From Alcaligenes faecalis (GTDB taxonomy: Bacteria > Pseudomonadota > Gammaproteobacteria > Burkholderiales > Burkholderiaceae_B), in contig NZ_CP168006.1 in assembly GCF_041521385.1 (NCBI RefSeq), positions 2,378,373 through 2,442,372 on the forward strand: a stretch of 64,000 nucleotides of DNA. Reading direction: 5' to 3'. Every line of letters starts with the position of its first letter. The first letter of the stretch is position 1. A program made the translations under genes and the position numbers. The notes below the pieces were generated by a model. It ran no database searches, had not been told where the DNA came from, and worked only from the letters and a program-made list of their open reading frames with translations. Positions 1 to 9,218 of this stretch are shown here, in pieces.

Positions 1-1
1 G

Positions 2-40
2 GACCTGGGCTTGTTTGATATGCCCCGTCCCAAGTCCTGA
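2..40 (+). CDS. 3' end of an unidentified gene (partial)
   Basis: Frame 2 from the window edge reads thirteen codons ending MPRPKS and a TGA. It is followed by a stem-loop and a terminator, which suits the tail of a real gene entering from the left. The fragment is too short to assign a function. Confidence 0.35.
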   Translation, partial: DLGLFDMPRPKS

Positions 41-49
41 TAGCAGGGC

Positions 50-94
50 TGTAGCCAGGAGCCGCTGATGGGCGGCTTCATTGAGATGGCTACA
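50..94 (+). other. stem-loop after the partial gene
   Basis: TGTAGCCA (50-57) pairs with TGGCTACA (87-94), and an inner GAGCCGC/GCGGCTTC pairing extends the helix. There is no U-tract, so it is probably an mRNA 3'-end structure ahead of the terminator at 102-130. Confidence 0.35.
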
Positions 95-101
95 AATGCA
101 T

Positions 102-130
102 AACGGCGCCGAAAGGCGCCGTTTGCTTTA
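102..130 (+). terminator. Rho-independent terminator
   Basis: AACGGCGCC and GGCGCCGTT form a perfect 9-bp stem around a GAAA tetraloop, followed by the T-rich stretch TTGCTTTATG. It would end transcription of the gene entering from the left edge. From about 131 to 380 I see no gene and no further clear signal. Confidence 0.75.
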
Positions 131-380
131 TGTTTGCTCAGAGTGTGGCCGCAGTTTTTGGGCTGTTTTGCTTGTTGATATGCATTCGGCTGTCCGGCTG
201 TCTGGCGATCCGACGGCCCGGCGATCCGGCTTTTAGATGTTTTCGTCATGTCGCCGTCGGGTAGGCTCAGCGAACTTGCCGTTTCGCGATTGCTCGGTGA
301 CGGGTCAATCCGACCAACCCAATGGGCAGATAATCAGCCACAGATCCGTCAAGCTCCTCTGCGCCCCGTAGGCGGCTCTT

Positions 381-1160
381 TTAGCCCTTTGACGAACCGC
401 CCGCTGCCAGGAATTGCGCCAGACGGGGGCTGCGTGGCGACACCAGCACTTCTTCTGGCGGGCCTTCTTCTTCGATCAGGCCTTCGTGCAGGTACACCAC
501 TTTGCTGGATACGTTCCGTGCAAAGCTCATTTCGTGGGTCACCACTACCATCGTGCGCCCTTCTTCGGCTAGATTCTGCATAACGCGCAGAACTTCGCCC
601 ACACGCTCGGGGTCCAGTGCCGAAGTCGGTTCGTCAAACAGCATGACTTCGGGTTCCAGTGCCAGCGCACGGGCAATGGCCACACGCTGCTGCTGGCCGC
701 CGGACAGGAAGGCCGGATATTGCTTGGCCAGATCGCGCGACAGGCCCACCTTGTCCAGATACAGTTCCGCCTTGGCAATGGCCTGAGCCTTGTCCATGCC
801 CTGCACATGAATGGGCGTGGCGGTAATGTTCTCCAGCACTGTCATATGGGACCACAGGTTGAAGTGTTGGAACACCATGGCCAGGCTGGTACGCAGGCGC
901 TTGAGCTGTTGTTTATCTACCGCAACCAGTTCGTCCGTTTTGGGGTCCAGACGGGTTTTCAGTTCCTCGCCCTTGATCACGATACGGCCCGAATTAGGCG
1001 TTTCCAGAAAGTTGATGCAACGCAGAAACGTACTTTTACCCGAACCACTGGAACCGATCAGGCTGATGACATCGCCCGGCTCCGCGCTGAGAGAGACTCC
1101 CTTGAGGACCTCCAGGGAGCCATAGCGTTTGTGAATATTCTCGATGAGCAGGTTGGGCAT
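381..1160 (-). CDS. polar amino-acid ABC transporter ATP-binding protein (HisP/GlnQ family)
   Basis: This is the cytoplasmic ATPase of an importer for polar amino acids (histidine/lysine/arginine/glutamine class). In 259 aa it shows Walker [10 protein letters not shown] at about residues 36-44, a Q-loop at [10 protein letters not shown], signature [15 protein letters not shown] near residue 160, and Walker [15 protein letters not shown]. The start chosen is ATG at 1160 ([14 protein letters not shown]), where family similarity begins; a 29-residue upstream extension is non-homologous in character. No clear Shine-Dalgarno precedes it. Cognate permease and binding-protein genes are absent on both sides: panD diverges upstream and the downstream side is empty to the terminator at 102-130. 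The partners are therefore elsewhere, or the ATPase is shared. Confidence 0.9.
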   Translation of the reverse strand: MPNLLIENIHKRYGSLEVLKGVSLSAEPGDVISLIGSSGSGKSTFLRCINFLETPNSGRIVIKGEELKTRLDPKTDELVAVDKQQLKRLRTSLAMVFQHFNLWSHMTVLENITATPIHVQGMDKAQAIAKAELYLDKVGLSRDLAKQYPAFLSGGQQQRVAIARALALEPEVMLFDEPTSALDPERVGEVLRVMQNLAEEGRTMVVVTHEMSFARNVSSKVVYLHEGLIEEEGPPEEVLVSPRSPRLAQFLAAGGSSKG

Positions 1161-1422
1161 GGAAAGCGGTATCGTATTGAAAATAAAAAAGACCGGCGCG
1201 ACGCGGCAGAGGGGATTACAGCACAGACTGGCCGCCAGGCAAATCATTCACGTTGTGGTTTTCCCGTACAAATCTGTGGGTCTAAACGGATTTGCGCGCA
1301 TTTCTGGGTTTATGATGCAGTCTTTCCCGCAGCCCTGATCGGGCTAAGGGCGCAGCGTAAGCCGCGTTTTAGCCAAGCTTAGGTGTCCGTTTTTAGGGGA
1401 CCTGTTTCTAGAGAGTGTTGTC

Positions 1423-1983
1423 ATGAAAAAAGTGGTCCGTGCCAAGCTGCATGGTATCAAGGTGACCGGTGCCGACTTGAACTATCACGGGTCGATCACC
1501 CTGGATCCGGAAATCTGCGAACAAGCGGGCATTTTACCCATGGAGTTTGTGGAAATCTGGAATAAGGACAGTGGTGCCCGTATTTCTACCTACGTAATCT
1601 TCGGTGAGCCCGGTTCGCGTTGCGTGGTTCTGAACGGCGCGGCGGCCCGTACCTGTCAGAAAGGCGATACCGTCATCATCTGCGCAACCGAATACGTGAT
1701 GAACTCCGAAGACCTGTATTCCCTGCGCCCTACCGTGCTGACCTTCACGCCGGAAAACGAAGTGGATGAAGTCATGCACTACGAAGTGGCCAAGACCGCC
1801 CAGCGCGATTACGACTTCCGCGTGGTGCGCGACGACCGCCCTCGCGGTGCCGAGCGCCCACTGGCCCGTGTCGACGTGGACGCCCTGTCCGCTGACCTGC
1901 GCTCCCGTGGCCTGGACGATCGCGCCATTGCTGACATTTTGTCCTGCCATCTGGCCGATTTCGCGCCTGCGAACCAGAATTGA
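1423..1983 (+). CDS. panD: aspartate 1-decarboxylase with C-terminal extension
   Basis: PanD converts L-aspartate to beta-alanine for pantothenate and CoA synthesis. The proenzyme self-cleaves at a Gly-Ser bond to make a pyruvoyl cofactor. Here the motif NYHGSITLD places the cleavage at Gly23-Ser24, and the conserved barrel segments [18 protein letters not shown] and VVLNGAAAR are present. The family is normally about 120-130 aa; this protein is 186 aa because of roughly 55 extra C-terminal residues, including an acidic/arginine segment around [17 protein letters not shown] that looks like a small helical domain. The ATG lies after GAGAGTG-type purine-rich sequence. It is monocistronic and ends at the shared hairpin at 2101-2147. 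Confidence 0.93.
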   Translation: MKKVVRAKLHGIKVTGADLNYHGSITLDPEICEQAGILPMEFVEIWNKDSGARISTYVIFGEPGSRCVVLNGAAARTCQKGDTVIICATEYVMNSEDLYSLRPTVLTFTPENEVDEVMHYEVAKTAQRDYDFRVVRDDRPRGAERPLARVDVDALSADLRSRGLDDRAIADILSCHLADFAPANQN

Positions 1984-2100
1984 TGTTCTTGTGGCGGGCC
2001 GCAATGGCCCGGCTGCTAACGAGAACATCATGACCCTGGGTATTTTCCAGCCTGGTTTTCCGACAAGGAAAGGTGTGTTGCTAAAGAATAATCAGCGGTA

Positions 2101-2147
2101 AAAAAACGCTGCAGCCACTGCCAAAGGCAGTAGCTGCAGCGTTTTTT
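2101..2147. terminator. bidirectional terminator between panD and the peptide ABC operon
   Basis: A long stem AAAAAACGCTGCAGC / GCTGCAGCGTTTTTT, with an inner CACTGCC/GGCAGTA pairing, has an A-tract on one side and a T-tract on the other. It can therefore stop the convergent panD and dppF transcripts. Confidence 0.9.
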
Positions 2148-2150
2148 ACA

Positions 2151-3155
2151 TCAGGCCTGATCGCGCCCTTCTTCTACTGCATGACAAGCCACTTCTTGCG
2201 GCCCGGTTTGCAGCAAAGCCGGGGCTTCGCGGCGGCAGCGATCATTGGCTAGTGGGCAGCGTGGGTGGAAGGTACAGCCTGATGGCGGGTTCAGCGGATT
2301 AGGGACTTCACCCGCTACCGGAATGCGGCTTTTGCCCGCCCCGCTCATGTCAGGAATAGCTCCCAGTAGCATCCGGGTGTAGGGATGGCGAGGCTGTGCG
2401 AACAAATCGTCGCGTGGCGCAATTTCCACAATCCGGCCCAAATACATGACGCCAACCCGATCGGCCACGTGGTGCACCACGGCCAGATTGTGCGAGATGA
2501 ACAGATAGGTCAGCCCCAGTTCGCGCTGTAAATCCTTCATCAGGTTCAGTACCTGTGCCTGCACTGACACGTCCAGCGCCGAGGTGGGCTCGTCACAGAC
2601 GATGAATTCGGGTTGCAGAGCCAGCGCACGGGCAATGGAGATACGCTGGCGCTGGCCACCGGAGAACTGGTGCGGATAACGCTGGGAGTCGCTGGGGTTC
2701 AGGCCCACTTGCGTCAGCAGTTCGGCCACTTTGGCGTCTTGCTGGGCGCGGCTCATGTCGGTGTGCGTAACCAGTGGCTCGGCAATGATGCGGCCCACGC
2801 GCCAGCGCGGATTCAGGCTGGCATACGGGTCCTGAAAAATCATCTGACGGCGCTTGCGCATGGCCTTCTGGCTAGCTTTGTCCATGGATTTCAGGGACTG
2901 GCCGTCAAACAGAATCTCGCCGCGTGTCAGCGAATACAGGCCCGTCAGCAAACGGGCCACGGTGGATTTTCCACAGCCGGACTCACCCACCAGCGCCAGG
3001 GTTTCACCCTTGTTCAGGGTGAAGCTGACGCCATCGACCGCGCGCAGGTTTACTTTGGGTTTGCGGTAGACCAGACGTTCCAGCAAGGGCGGGGACACAT
3101 CGAACCAGCAGGCAGCGTCCTTGACGTGGACCAGGGCTTGTTTAGGGGCGTTCAT
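2151..3155 (-). CDS. peptide ABC transporter ATP-binding protein (DppF/OppF family)
   Basis: Second ATPase of a dipeptide/oligopeptide-type importer, 334 aa. Walker A is GESGCGKST, the signature is [15 protein letters not shown], Walker B is [14 protein letters not shown], and the oligopeptide-transporter C-terminal region carries the CTFHPRC...C cysteine cluster. The start at 3155 is fixed by an ATGA overlap with the stop of the upstream ATPase and by AGGAG 7-8 bases before it. It is the last gene of the operon. The substrate is uncertain: peptides are most likely, but glutathione or nickel importers share this architecture. Confidence 0.92.
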   Translation of the reverse strand: MNAPKQALVHVKDAACWFDVSPPLLERLVYRKPKVNLRAVDGVSFTLNKGETLALVGESGCGKSTVARLLTGLYSLTRGEILFDGQSLKSMDKASQKAMRKRRQMIFQDPYASLNPRWRVGRIIAEPLVTHTDMSRAQQDAKVAELLTQVGLNPSDSQRYPHQFSGGQRQRISIARALALQPEFIVCDEPTSALDVSVQAQVLNLMKDLQRELGLTYLFISHNLAVVHHVADRVGVMYLGRIVEIAPRDDLFAQPRHPYTRMLLGAIPDMSGAGKSRIPVAGEVPNPLNPPSGCTFHPRCPLANDRCRREAPALLQTGPQEVACHAVEEGRDQA

Positions 3156-4126
3156 GCGGACTCCTGTGCATGCAGCCAACAGGCCGCCTGTGTTTGTGGG
3201 GGAACAGGCATCAGCTCGGGGCGTTCGACCAGGCAGCGATCAAACCGGCGATCACAACGCGGATTGAAGGCACAGCCGGGTGGGATGGCGTTCAGGCGCG
3301 GCATGCTGCCGGGGATTTGCTCCAGGCGCTCCAGCCCGGCGTGCAAATTGGGGATGGAACGCATCAAGCCACGGGTATAGGGGTGGCTGGGTTTTTGGAT
3401 CACGTCCTGTACCGGGCCGATCTCGATAATGCGACCGGCGTACATCACGGCCACGCGGTCGGCGGTCTCGGCAATCACCCCCATATCGTGGGTAATCAGC
3501 ATGACCGAGGTGCCTTGTGAGCGACAGAGCTTTTTCAGCAGGTCGATAATCTGCGCCTGAATGGACACGTCCAGTGCAGTGGTAGGTTCGTCCGCCACGA
3601 TCAGCTTGGGCTCGGCCGCCAGTGCCAGCGCAATCACCACCCGTTGACGCATACCGCCAGAGAACTGATGCGGATAGTGGTCGATACGCTCGCGTGCTGC
3701 AGGAATGCCAGTGGCTTCCAGCAATTCGATGGCGCGTTCCTGTGCCTGTTTCCAGGACAGGGGCAGGTGCGTGACGATGGTTTCGGCCAACTGATGGCCC
3801 ACGGTATAAAGCGGGTTCAGTGAAGTCAGCGGGTCCTGGAAGATTGCGCCAATCTTGCGGCCACGAATCGTGCGCATCTGGTCCTGGTTCAGGTTGTCGA
3901 TGCGCTCGTCTTCCAGCAGGATCTGGCCGCCGCTGATGCGACCGGGGGCATCGAGCAAACCAATAATGGAGGAACCCGTCAGGGATTTACCGGCGCCCGA
4001 TTCGCCCACCACACCCAGCACTTCACCGGGGGCGATGGAAAAGGACACATGATCCAGGGCTTGGAGCACCCCACGCCGGGTCGGAAATTCGACACACAGG
4101 TCTTGGACAGTTAAGAGTGCAGTCAT
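3152..4126 (-). CDS. peptide ABC transporter ATP-binding protein (DppD/OppD family)
   Basis: First ATPase of the importer, 324 aa. Walker A GESGAGKSL, signature FSGGMRQRVVIALAL, Walker B LIVADEPTTALDVS, and a C-terminal cysteine cluster PPGCAFNPRC...C typical of OppD/DppD, where an iron-sulfur cluster has been seen in some relatives. It starts three bases after the permease stop and overlaps the next gene by ATGA, so the five genes are clearly co-translated. Confidence 0.92.
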   Translation of the reverse strand: MTALLTVQDLCVEFPTRRGVLQALDHVSFSIAPGEVLGVVGESGAGKSLTGSSIIGLLDAPGRISGGQILLEDERIDNLNQDQMRTIRGRKIGAIFQDPLTSLNPLYTVGHQLAETIVTHLPLSWKQAQERAIELLEATGIPAARERIDHYPHQFSGGMRQRVVIALALAAEPKLIVADEPTTALDVSIQAQIIDLLKKLCRSQGTSVMLITHDMGVIAETADRVAVMYAGRIIEIGPVQDVIQKPSHPYTRGLMRSIPNLHAGLERLEQIPGSMPRLNAIPPGCAFNPRCDRRFDRCLVERPELMPVPPQTQAACWLHAQESA

Positions 4127-4129
4127 GGC

Positions 4130-5044
4130 TTAGCTCAATTTTGGGTTCAGGGCGTCACGCAACCAGTCGCCCAGGAGGTTGACCGACAGCACCAGCAGCA
4201 CCAGCATCAGGCCAGGGAAAATCGTGATCCACCATTCGCCCGAGAACAGGAAGTCGTTACCGACCCGGATCAGGGTGCCCAGGGAGGGCGAGGTGGCCGG
4301 TACGCCAACGCCCAGAAAGGACAGCGTGGCTTCGGTAATGATGGCCGTGGCCAGATGCACGGTGGCCAGCACCAGCACGGGGCCCATCACATTGGGCAGC
4401 ACATGACTGAACATGATGCGCGGCGAGGACACGCCAATGACGCGGGCAGCCTGCACGTATTCACGGTTTTTCTCCACCAACGTGGAGCCGCGCACGGTAC
4501 GGGCATATTGCGGCCAACCGGCCAGTGCAATGGCCCCGATCAGCACCGGGAAGGCGACCACATCGTGCATGCTCAAGGGGAACACAGCACGGGCCACCCC
4601 GTCGATCAGCAAGGCAATCAGAATGGCTGGGAAGGACAACTGCACATCGGCCACACGCATGATGAAGGCATCAACACGGCCACCGGAGTAGCCGGCCAGC
4701 AGGCCCAGCACAATGCCGACCACCATGGACAGAGCCACCGAGGCCAGACCGATCAGCAAGGAGGTGCGCGTTCCGTACAACAGGGCCGAATACAGATCAC
4801 GCCCCTGGCTGTCTGTTCCCAACCAGTATTGAGGCGAACCGTTTTCCGACCAGGCCGGGGCCAGCAAGGCGTCCATTAGGTCGATAGAGGTCAGATCGAA
4901 CGGGTCGTAAGGAGCCACCCAGCGGGCACCCAGCGCGCCGATAAACAGCAGCAAAGCCATGATGGTGGCCGCGATGGCCACGGGGGAATGACGCCAGGAC
5001 CAGACCAGATCGCTATCCCAGGCGTTTTTCAATTTAGCGAACAT
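4130..5044 (-). CDS. peptide ABC transporter inner-membrane permease (DppC family)
   Basis: Multispanning permease subunit, 304 aa, with the N-terminal OppC-type segment (first membrane helix near AIAATIMALLLFIGALGA) and a BPD_transp_1 core. The EAA coupling loop sits near EYVQAARVIGVSSPRIMFSHVLPN. The ATG lies one base beyond the stop of the upstream permease. It pairs with the DppB-type protein to form the translocation channel. Confidence 0.92.
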   Translation of the reverse strand: MFAKLKNAWDSDLVWSWRHSPVAIAATIMALLLFIGALGARWVAPYDPFDLTSIDLMDALLAPAWSENGSPQYWLGTDSQGRDLYSALLYGTRTSLLIGLASVALSMVVGIVLGLLAGYSGGRVDAFIMRVADVQLSFPAILIALLIDGVARAVFPLSMHDVVAFPVLIGAIALAGWPQYARTVRGSTLVEKNREYVQAARVIGVSSPRIMFSHVLPNVMGPVLVLATVHLATAIITEATLSFLGVGVPATSPSLGTLIRVGNDFLFSGEWWITIFPGLMLVLLVLSVNLLGDWLRDALNPKLS

Positions 5045-5045
5045 A

Positions 5046-6032
5046 TTAGTGCCCCTTGGCGCCCGACAATTGGGTGCGCAGACGTGGATCGACCAGGAAG
5101 TACAGCAGGTCTACCAGCAGGTTGATCACAACAAATACCAGGGCAATCAGACAGAGGTAGGCCGCCATCACGGGGATATCGGCAAATTGCACGGCCTGGA
5201 TAAACAGCAGACCCATGCCCGGCCATTGGAAAACGGTTTCCGTCACGATGGCAAAGGCGATGATGCCGCCCAGTTGCAGCCCTGTGATGGTGATCACCGG
5301 CACCATGGTGTTTTTCAGGGCGTGACCAAAGTGGATGGCACGTTGCGACAAGCCACGGGCACGCGCAAATTTGATGTAGTCGGCGCGCAGCACTTCCAGC
5401 ATCTCCGAGCGCACCAGACGCAGGATCAGCGTGAGCTGGAACAAACAGAGCGTGATGGCGGGCAGGATCAAATGCTTGATGCCGTCCCAACTAAGCAGGC
5501 CGGTACTCCACCAGCCAAACTTCAGGACTTCTCCCCGGCCATAGCTGGGCAGCCAGCCCAATTGCACGGAGAAGATCAGGATCAGCAAAATACCGATCAG
5601 GAAGGTGGGCAAGGATATTCCCAGCAGGGAAAAGGCCAGAATGCTTTGTGCCATGAAACCATTGCGCTTCAAGGCGGTGTAGACGCCCAGCGGCAGGCCG
5701 ATCAGCAAGGCCAGGATGGCGGCCACCACGGATAGTTCTACGGTGGCAGGCAGGCGGTCTTTGAGCAGAGTGGAAACCGGTTGGGCTTGCCGCAGGGACA
5801 GGCCAAATTCGCCTTGTACAGCCTGAGACACAAAGCGTCCGAATTGCACGGGGGCGGGTTGGTCCAGCCCCAGGCTGGCACGCAGTTCCACGCGATCTTG
5901 TTCGGTGGCGTCCTGGCCCAGCATGATGGTGACCGGGTCACCAATGTAGCGGAACAGCACAAAAGCCAGAAGGCTGACCGTCAGCATCACCAGAACAGCC
6001 TGGATCAGACGGCGAATAATAAATACCAGCAT
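5046..6032 (-). CDS. peptide ABC transporter inner-membrane permease (DppB family)
   Basis: Permease subunit of 328 aa that begins MLVFIIRRLIQAVLVMLTV, the typical DppB/OppB amphipathic start and first helix. Its coupling loop is near DYIKFARARGLSQRAIHFGHALKN. It follows the binding-protein gene after a 156-base gap with a strong GC hairpin, an arrangement that usually gives more binding protein than permease. Confidence 0.92.
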   Translation of the reverse strand: MLVFIIRRLIQAVLVMLTVSLLAFVLFRYIGDPVTIMLGQDATEQDRVELRASLGLDQPAPVQFGRFVSQAVQGEFGLSLRQAQPVSTLLKDRLPATVELSVVAAILALLIGLPLGVYTALKRNGFMAQSILAFSLLGISLPTFLIGILLILIFSVQLGWLPSYGRGEVLKFGWWSTGLLSWDGIKHLILPAITLCLFQLTLILRLVRSEMLEVLRADYIKFARARGLSQRAIHFGHALKNTMVPVITITGLQLGGIIAFAIVTETVFQWPGMGLLFIQAVQFADIPVMAAYLCLIALVFVVINLLVDLLYFLVDPRLRTQLSGAKGH

Positions 6033-6148
6033 AGGCGGTCTCCTGGTAGAGCGCGAGGATCACTCGCGACCAGTGTCGTCCTTAATGTGTAGAAAGGGCC
6101 CGGTAAGGGGGGCTGGTGTAGAAACGAATGACTACAGCGTAATGGGAA

Positions 6149-6174
6149 CCGGCCCCGCTGGGAGGCGGGGCCGG
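6149..6174 (-). promoter_or_regulatory. intercistronic GC hairpin between binding-protein and permease genes
   Basis: CCGGCCCCGC (6149-6158) and GCGGGGCCGG (6165-6174) form a perfect 10-bp stem with a 6-base loop and no U-tract. Such hairpins after binding-protein genes commonly stabilise the upstream mRNA segment or partly terminate, giving excess binding protein. That role is inferred from position. Confidence 0.6.
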
Positions 6175-6188
6175 GATGGAGGAAAAAC

Positions 6189-7760
6189 TTAGTCGACGGT
6201 GGTCCATTGAGCCAGCATGCGGTTGTCCGCACGGTGAATCACGTTGACCTTCTTGGCCATGGCCCAAGGAATGATCTGGTCATGCAAAGGAATATGACCC
6301 ACTTCCTTGGCATGGATTTCCAGAACCTTGTGGATGGCGGCATCGCGCTTGGCGGTGTCGGTTTCAGTCTTGATCTGGTCGATCAAGGCGTCCACTTCGG
6401 CGTTCTCGTAACCACCAAAGTTAAAGGAGCCGTCCGCGCCCTCGCCCTTGCTGCGAATCAGGCTTTGCAAGGTGTACAGCGCGTCAAAGGTCGGCACGCC
6501 CCAGCCAAACATATAGGCGCTGGAGTCAAAGCTTTGTACTTTGGGGAAGTAGGTAGCGCGTGGCATGGCGTTCAGGTTGGCTTTCACGCCGACCTTGGCC
6601 CACATGCCCACGATGGCCTGGCAGATGGCTTCATCGTTGATGTAGCGGTCGTTCGGGCAATCCAGGGTGAAGGTCAGGGAATTGTCGTAACCGGCTTCTT
6701 TCAGCAGTTCCTTGGCGCGATCCTGGCTGTAAGGCAGGCGCTGGGCCAGTTCCTTGGTGTAGCCGTGAACCTGGGGGGCCACCATGGTGCCGGTGGGGGC
6801 GGAGGAACCGCGCATCACGGCTTTCTTGATGGCTTCAATGTCGATGGCCACATACAGGGCTTCACGCACACGCTGATCAGCAAAGGGGTTCTTGCCCTTG
6901 ATGCTGCTGTACTTCAACTCGGGATTCTTCTGGTCCAGTCCCAGGTAGATGGTGCGGTACTCGTTGCCTTCCACAATTTTGGTTTGCTGGCGCAGACGCT
7001 GCAAATCCTGCGCAGGCGGGTCCAGAACCAGGTCCACTTCGCCAGACAGCAAGGCGGCGGTACGGGTGGCGTTCTGCTTGATAGGTACGTAGATCACTTC
7101 GGTGACGTTACCCACCTTGTTGCCCTTGTTCCACCATTCTTCGTTTTCCACAAAGACGGTACGCACGTCCACTTCACGCGATTTCAGCTTGTAAGGGCCG
7201 GTGCCGTTGGTGTTGCGAGCCGAGTAGGTTTCTTCGTTCTTGTTGAAGTCCTGGGGCTGGGTCACATTGTGTTTTTCAGACCAGGCTTTGTTCATGATGA
7301 ACACGCTGGTCAACTGACGCAGCAAGACCGGGTTGGGGGCGGAGGTAATGATGTCCACCGTCTTGTCGTCCACTTTTTCAGCCTTGACGATGCCGTTCAC
7401 GTAGGCTTTGAAGTTGGACGTGGGTGCCATGGCGCGCTCAACGGAGAACACTACGTCATCGGCGGTAAAGGGAGCGCCATCGTGGAATTTCACCCCTTCG
7501 CGCAGCGTAAAGCGCCACACAGTCGGTTCGCGTTGTTCCCAGGCCGTTGCCAGGCTGGGCACAATCTGGAAATCCTTGTCGTAGTCCACCAGCGCCTCAT
7601 AGATATACATGCTGCCTGTGATCGTGAGGTTTTCGTTCTGTGCGTGTGGGTCCAGGGTCATGAAGTCGCCCTGGCTGGACCAGGTTAGCGTTTTGCTGTG
7701 GCCTACCATGGGCAGGGCGACCAGAGCTGCCAGCGCAGCAGCCAATACTGTTTTTTTCAT
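6189..7760 (-). CDS. periplasmic peptide-binding protein (SBP family 5)
   Basis: Extracytoplasmic solute-binding protein of 523 aa. A Sec signal peptide (MKKTVLAAALAALVALPMVG, cleavage probably near HSK-TL) is followed by the family 5 motif region FHDGAPFTADDVVFSVERA and the C-terminal lobe. The start has an excellent AGGAGG six bases upstream. It heads the operon SBP-B-C-D-F. The ligand cannot be read from sequence; peptides or glutathione-like compounds are the default. Confidence 0.92.
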   Translation of the reverse strand: MKKTVLAAALAALVALPMVGHSKTLTWSSQGDFMTLDPHAQNENLTITGSMYIYEALVDYDKDFQIVPSLATAWEQREPTVWRFTLREGVKFHDGAPFTADDVVFSVERAMAPTSNFKAYVNGIVKAEKVDDKTVDIITSAPNPVLLRQLTSVFIMNKAWSEKHNVTQPQDFNKNEETYSARNTNGTGPYKLKSREVDVRTVFVENEEWWNKGNKVGNVTEVIYVPIKQNATRTAALLSGEVDLVLDPPAQDLQRLRQQTKIVEGNEYRTIYLGLDQKNPELKYSSIKGKNPFADQRVREALYVAIDIEAIKKAVMRGSSAPTGTMVAPQVHGYTKELAQRLPYSQDRAKELLKEAGYDNSLTFTLDCPNDRYINDEAICQAIVGMWAKVGVKANLNAMPRATYFPKVQSFDSSAYMFGWGVPTFDALYTLQSLIRSKGEGADGSFNFGGYENAEVDALIDQIKTETDTAKRDAAIHKVLEIHAKEVGHIPLHDQIIPWAMAKKVNVIHRADNRMLAQWTTVD

Positions 7761-7934
7761 GAAAACCTCCTGTTGGGATGCTTGGTGTCGGCTGATAGAG
7801 AGGCTGCATAGTAACCGGGCGCTTGTTGCCGATTCAATACGTAGTTTCAGCCTGTCGTCAGCTTAATGATGTTTAGTGATTTATATCATCTTGGCGCTTA
7901 TTTGGTTGCTCTCAGTGGATCGCCGACTTGTCGC

Positions 7935-7940
7935 TATAAT
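7935..7940 (+). promoter_or_regulatory. candidate -10 element of dinB
   Basis: A perfect TATAAT lies just upstream of and abutting the LexA-like box. I see no convincing -35 hexamer at normal spacing. Confidence 0.5.
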
Positions 7941-7941
7941 G

Positions 7942-7957
7942 GTGTACATATATACAG
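7942..7957 (+). promoter_or_regulatory. LexA (SOS) box of dinB
   Basis: Read on the minus strand the site is CTGTATATATGTACAC, matching CTGT-N8-ACAG except for the last base, with the usual alternating AT centre. It sits directly downstream of TATAAT and before the probable GTG start, so LexA would block transcription start. Confidence 0.75.
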
Positions 7958-7974
7958 TTAACAGGCTGATCAAG

Positions 7975-9144
7975 GTGGCGGCACAAGAAGAAAACCCCCT
8001 GGAGCGGCGTATCGCTCATGTGGATATGGATGCGTTTTATGCCTCGGTAGAGCTGCTGCGCTACCCGCATTTGCGCGGCCGCCCCGTGGTGATTGGCGGG
8101 CGCAGTGCCGATACCCCGCGCCAATTGCCCGATGGTCGCTGGCAACATGCTCGTCTGGCGGATTATGTCGGGCGCGGGGTAGCCACGACCTCGACCTACG
8201 AAGCCCGTCAGTTGGGTGTGTTCTCGGCCATGGGTTTAATGAAGGCGGCCCAACTGGCTCCCGATGCCATCTTGCTACCGGCCGATTTTCAAGCCTACCG
8301 TCATTATTCGCGCTTGTTTAAACAGGCCGTGGCCACGGTCTCGGACCATATTGAGGATCGGGGTATTGATGAGATCTATGTGGACCTTAGCCATAAAACC
8401 GAAGACAGCCACGAACTGGCCGAGCAGATCCGCCAGGCCGTGAACCAGGCCACGGGCCTGACCTGTTCGGTAGGCATCACGCCCAACAAGCTGCTCTCCA
8501 AAATTGCCTCGGAGCTGAACAAGCCCAATGGCGCCTGTGTGCTGACCATGGACGATGTGCCTACCCGCATCTGGCCGCTGGCTGTGGGCAAGATCAATGG
8601 CATTGGTCCCAAGTCCGTCGTGAAACTGATGGAGATGGGCATACAGAAGATTGGGGAGCTGGCCGCCACACCTGCAGAACAATTGCAGGAACAGTTTGGC
8701 CTGCGCTACGCACAATGGCTGATGGCCGTGGCTCAAGGCCAGGACGAGCGCCCCTTATCCACCGATCGCACGCCCAAGTCGATCAGTCGTGAAACCACCT
8801 TCGAGCGTGATCTGCACGTGCGCATGGATCGGTCTCGCCTGTCCGCCGCGCTGGAGTCCTTGTGTGAAAAATTGGAGCAGGATTTACGCAAATCCGCCAT
8901 GTGCGCCCACACCATCGGCATCAAGCTGAAATTCGAGGACTTCAAAACCGTGACGCGCGACCTGTCTCTGCCCGCTCCGGTACTGGCGGCGGATGCCATT
9001 CTGGCTGCCGCCCGCCAGAACTTGAAACGTGCCGTGCTGGACAGACGTTTGCGCTTGCTGGGGGTGAAAGCCAGTGCCCTGCTGCCTATCAGTGAAATGC
9101 CGCAGGAGCAGCCCCGGCAACTGGATCTGGACGGCTTGTTCTGA
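7975..9144 (+). CDS. dinB: DNA polymerase IV (Y-family translesion polymerase)
   Basis: Error-prone translesion polymerase acting on stalled forks. It contains the Y-family active-site motif AHVDMDAFYASVE near the N-terminus, the second acidic motif IEDRGIDEIYVDL, the SVGITPNKLLSKIASELNKP region, a helix-hairpin-helix GKINGIGPKSVVKL, and a C-terminal little-finger domain ending QLDLDGLF, a plausible beta-clamp-binding tail. The frame is open back to 7876, but the only ATGs there overlap the -10/LexA region. I prefer GTG at 7975 (389 aa), preceded by AACAGG. The insert around DTPRQLPDGRWQHARLADYVG is, from memory, typical of betaproteobacterial DinB. Regulation is by SOS through the box at 7942-7957. 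Confidence 0.92.
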   Translation: MAAQEENPLERRIAHVDMDAFYASVELLRYPHLRGRPVVIGGRSADTPRQLPDGRWQHARLADYVGRGVATTSTYEARQLGVFSAMGLMKAAQLAPDAILLPADFQAYRHYSRLFKQAVATVSDHIEDRGIDEIYVDLSHKTEDSHELAEQIRQAVNQATGLTCSVGITPNKLLSKIASELNKPNGACVLTMDDVPTRIWPLAVGKINGIGPKSVVKLMEMGIQKIGELAATPAEQLQEQFGLRYAQWLMAVAQGQDERPLSTDRTPKSISRETTFERDLHVRMDRSRLSAALESLCEKLEQDLRKSAMCAHTIGIKLKFEDFKTVTRDLSLPAPVLAADAILAAARQNLKRAVLDRRLRLLGVKASALLPISEMPQEQPRQLDLDGLF

Positions 9145-9175
9145 TTCACAACTAGGCAGACCAGCGGCATATCAA

Positions 9176-9195
9176 TATAATGAGACTCATTCTTA
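9176..9195 (+). promoter_or_regulatory. Fur box overlapping a -10 element, upstream of fecI
   Basis: AATGAGACTCATT (9179-9191) is a perfect 6-1-6 palindrome close to Fur half-sites, and it overlaps TATAAT at 9176-9181. Position upstream of an iron-regulated sigma factor gene supports iron repression. Confidence 0.7.
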
Positions 9196-9218
9196 TTTAA
9201 GTCTCAGGATAGTCGCCC

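Noticed and set aside
6207..7688. 493-codon plus-strand frame opposite the peptide-binding protein
   Set aside because: Antisense shadow of a well-supported SBP gene; His/Gly/Val-rich with no domain or ribosome-binding site.
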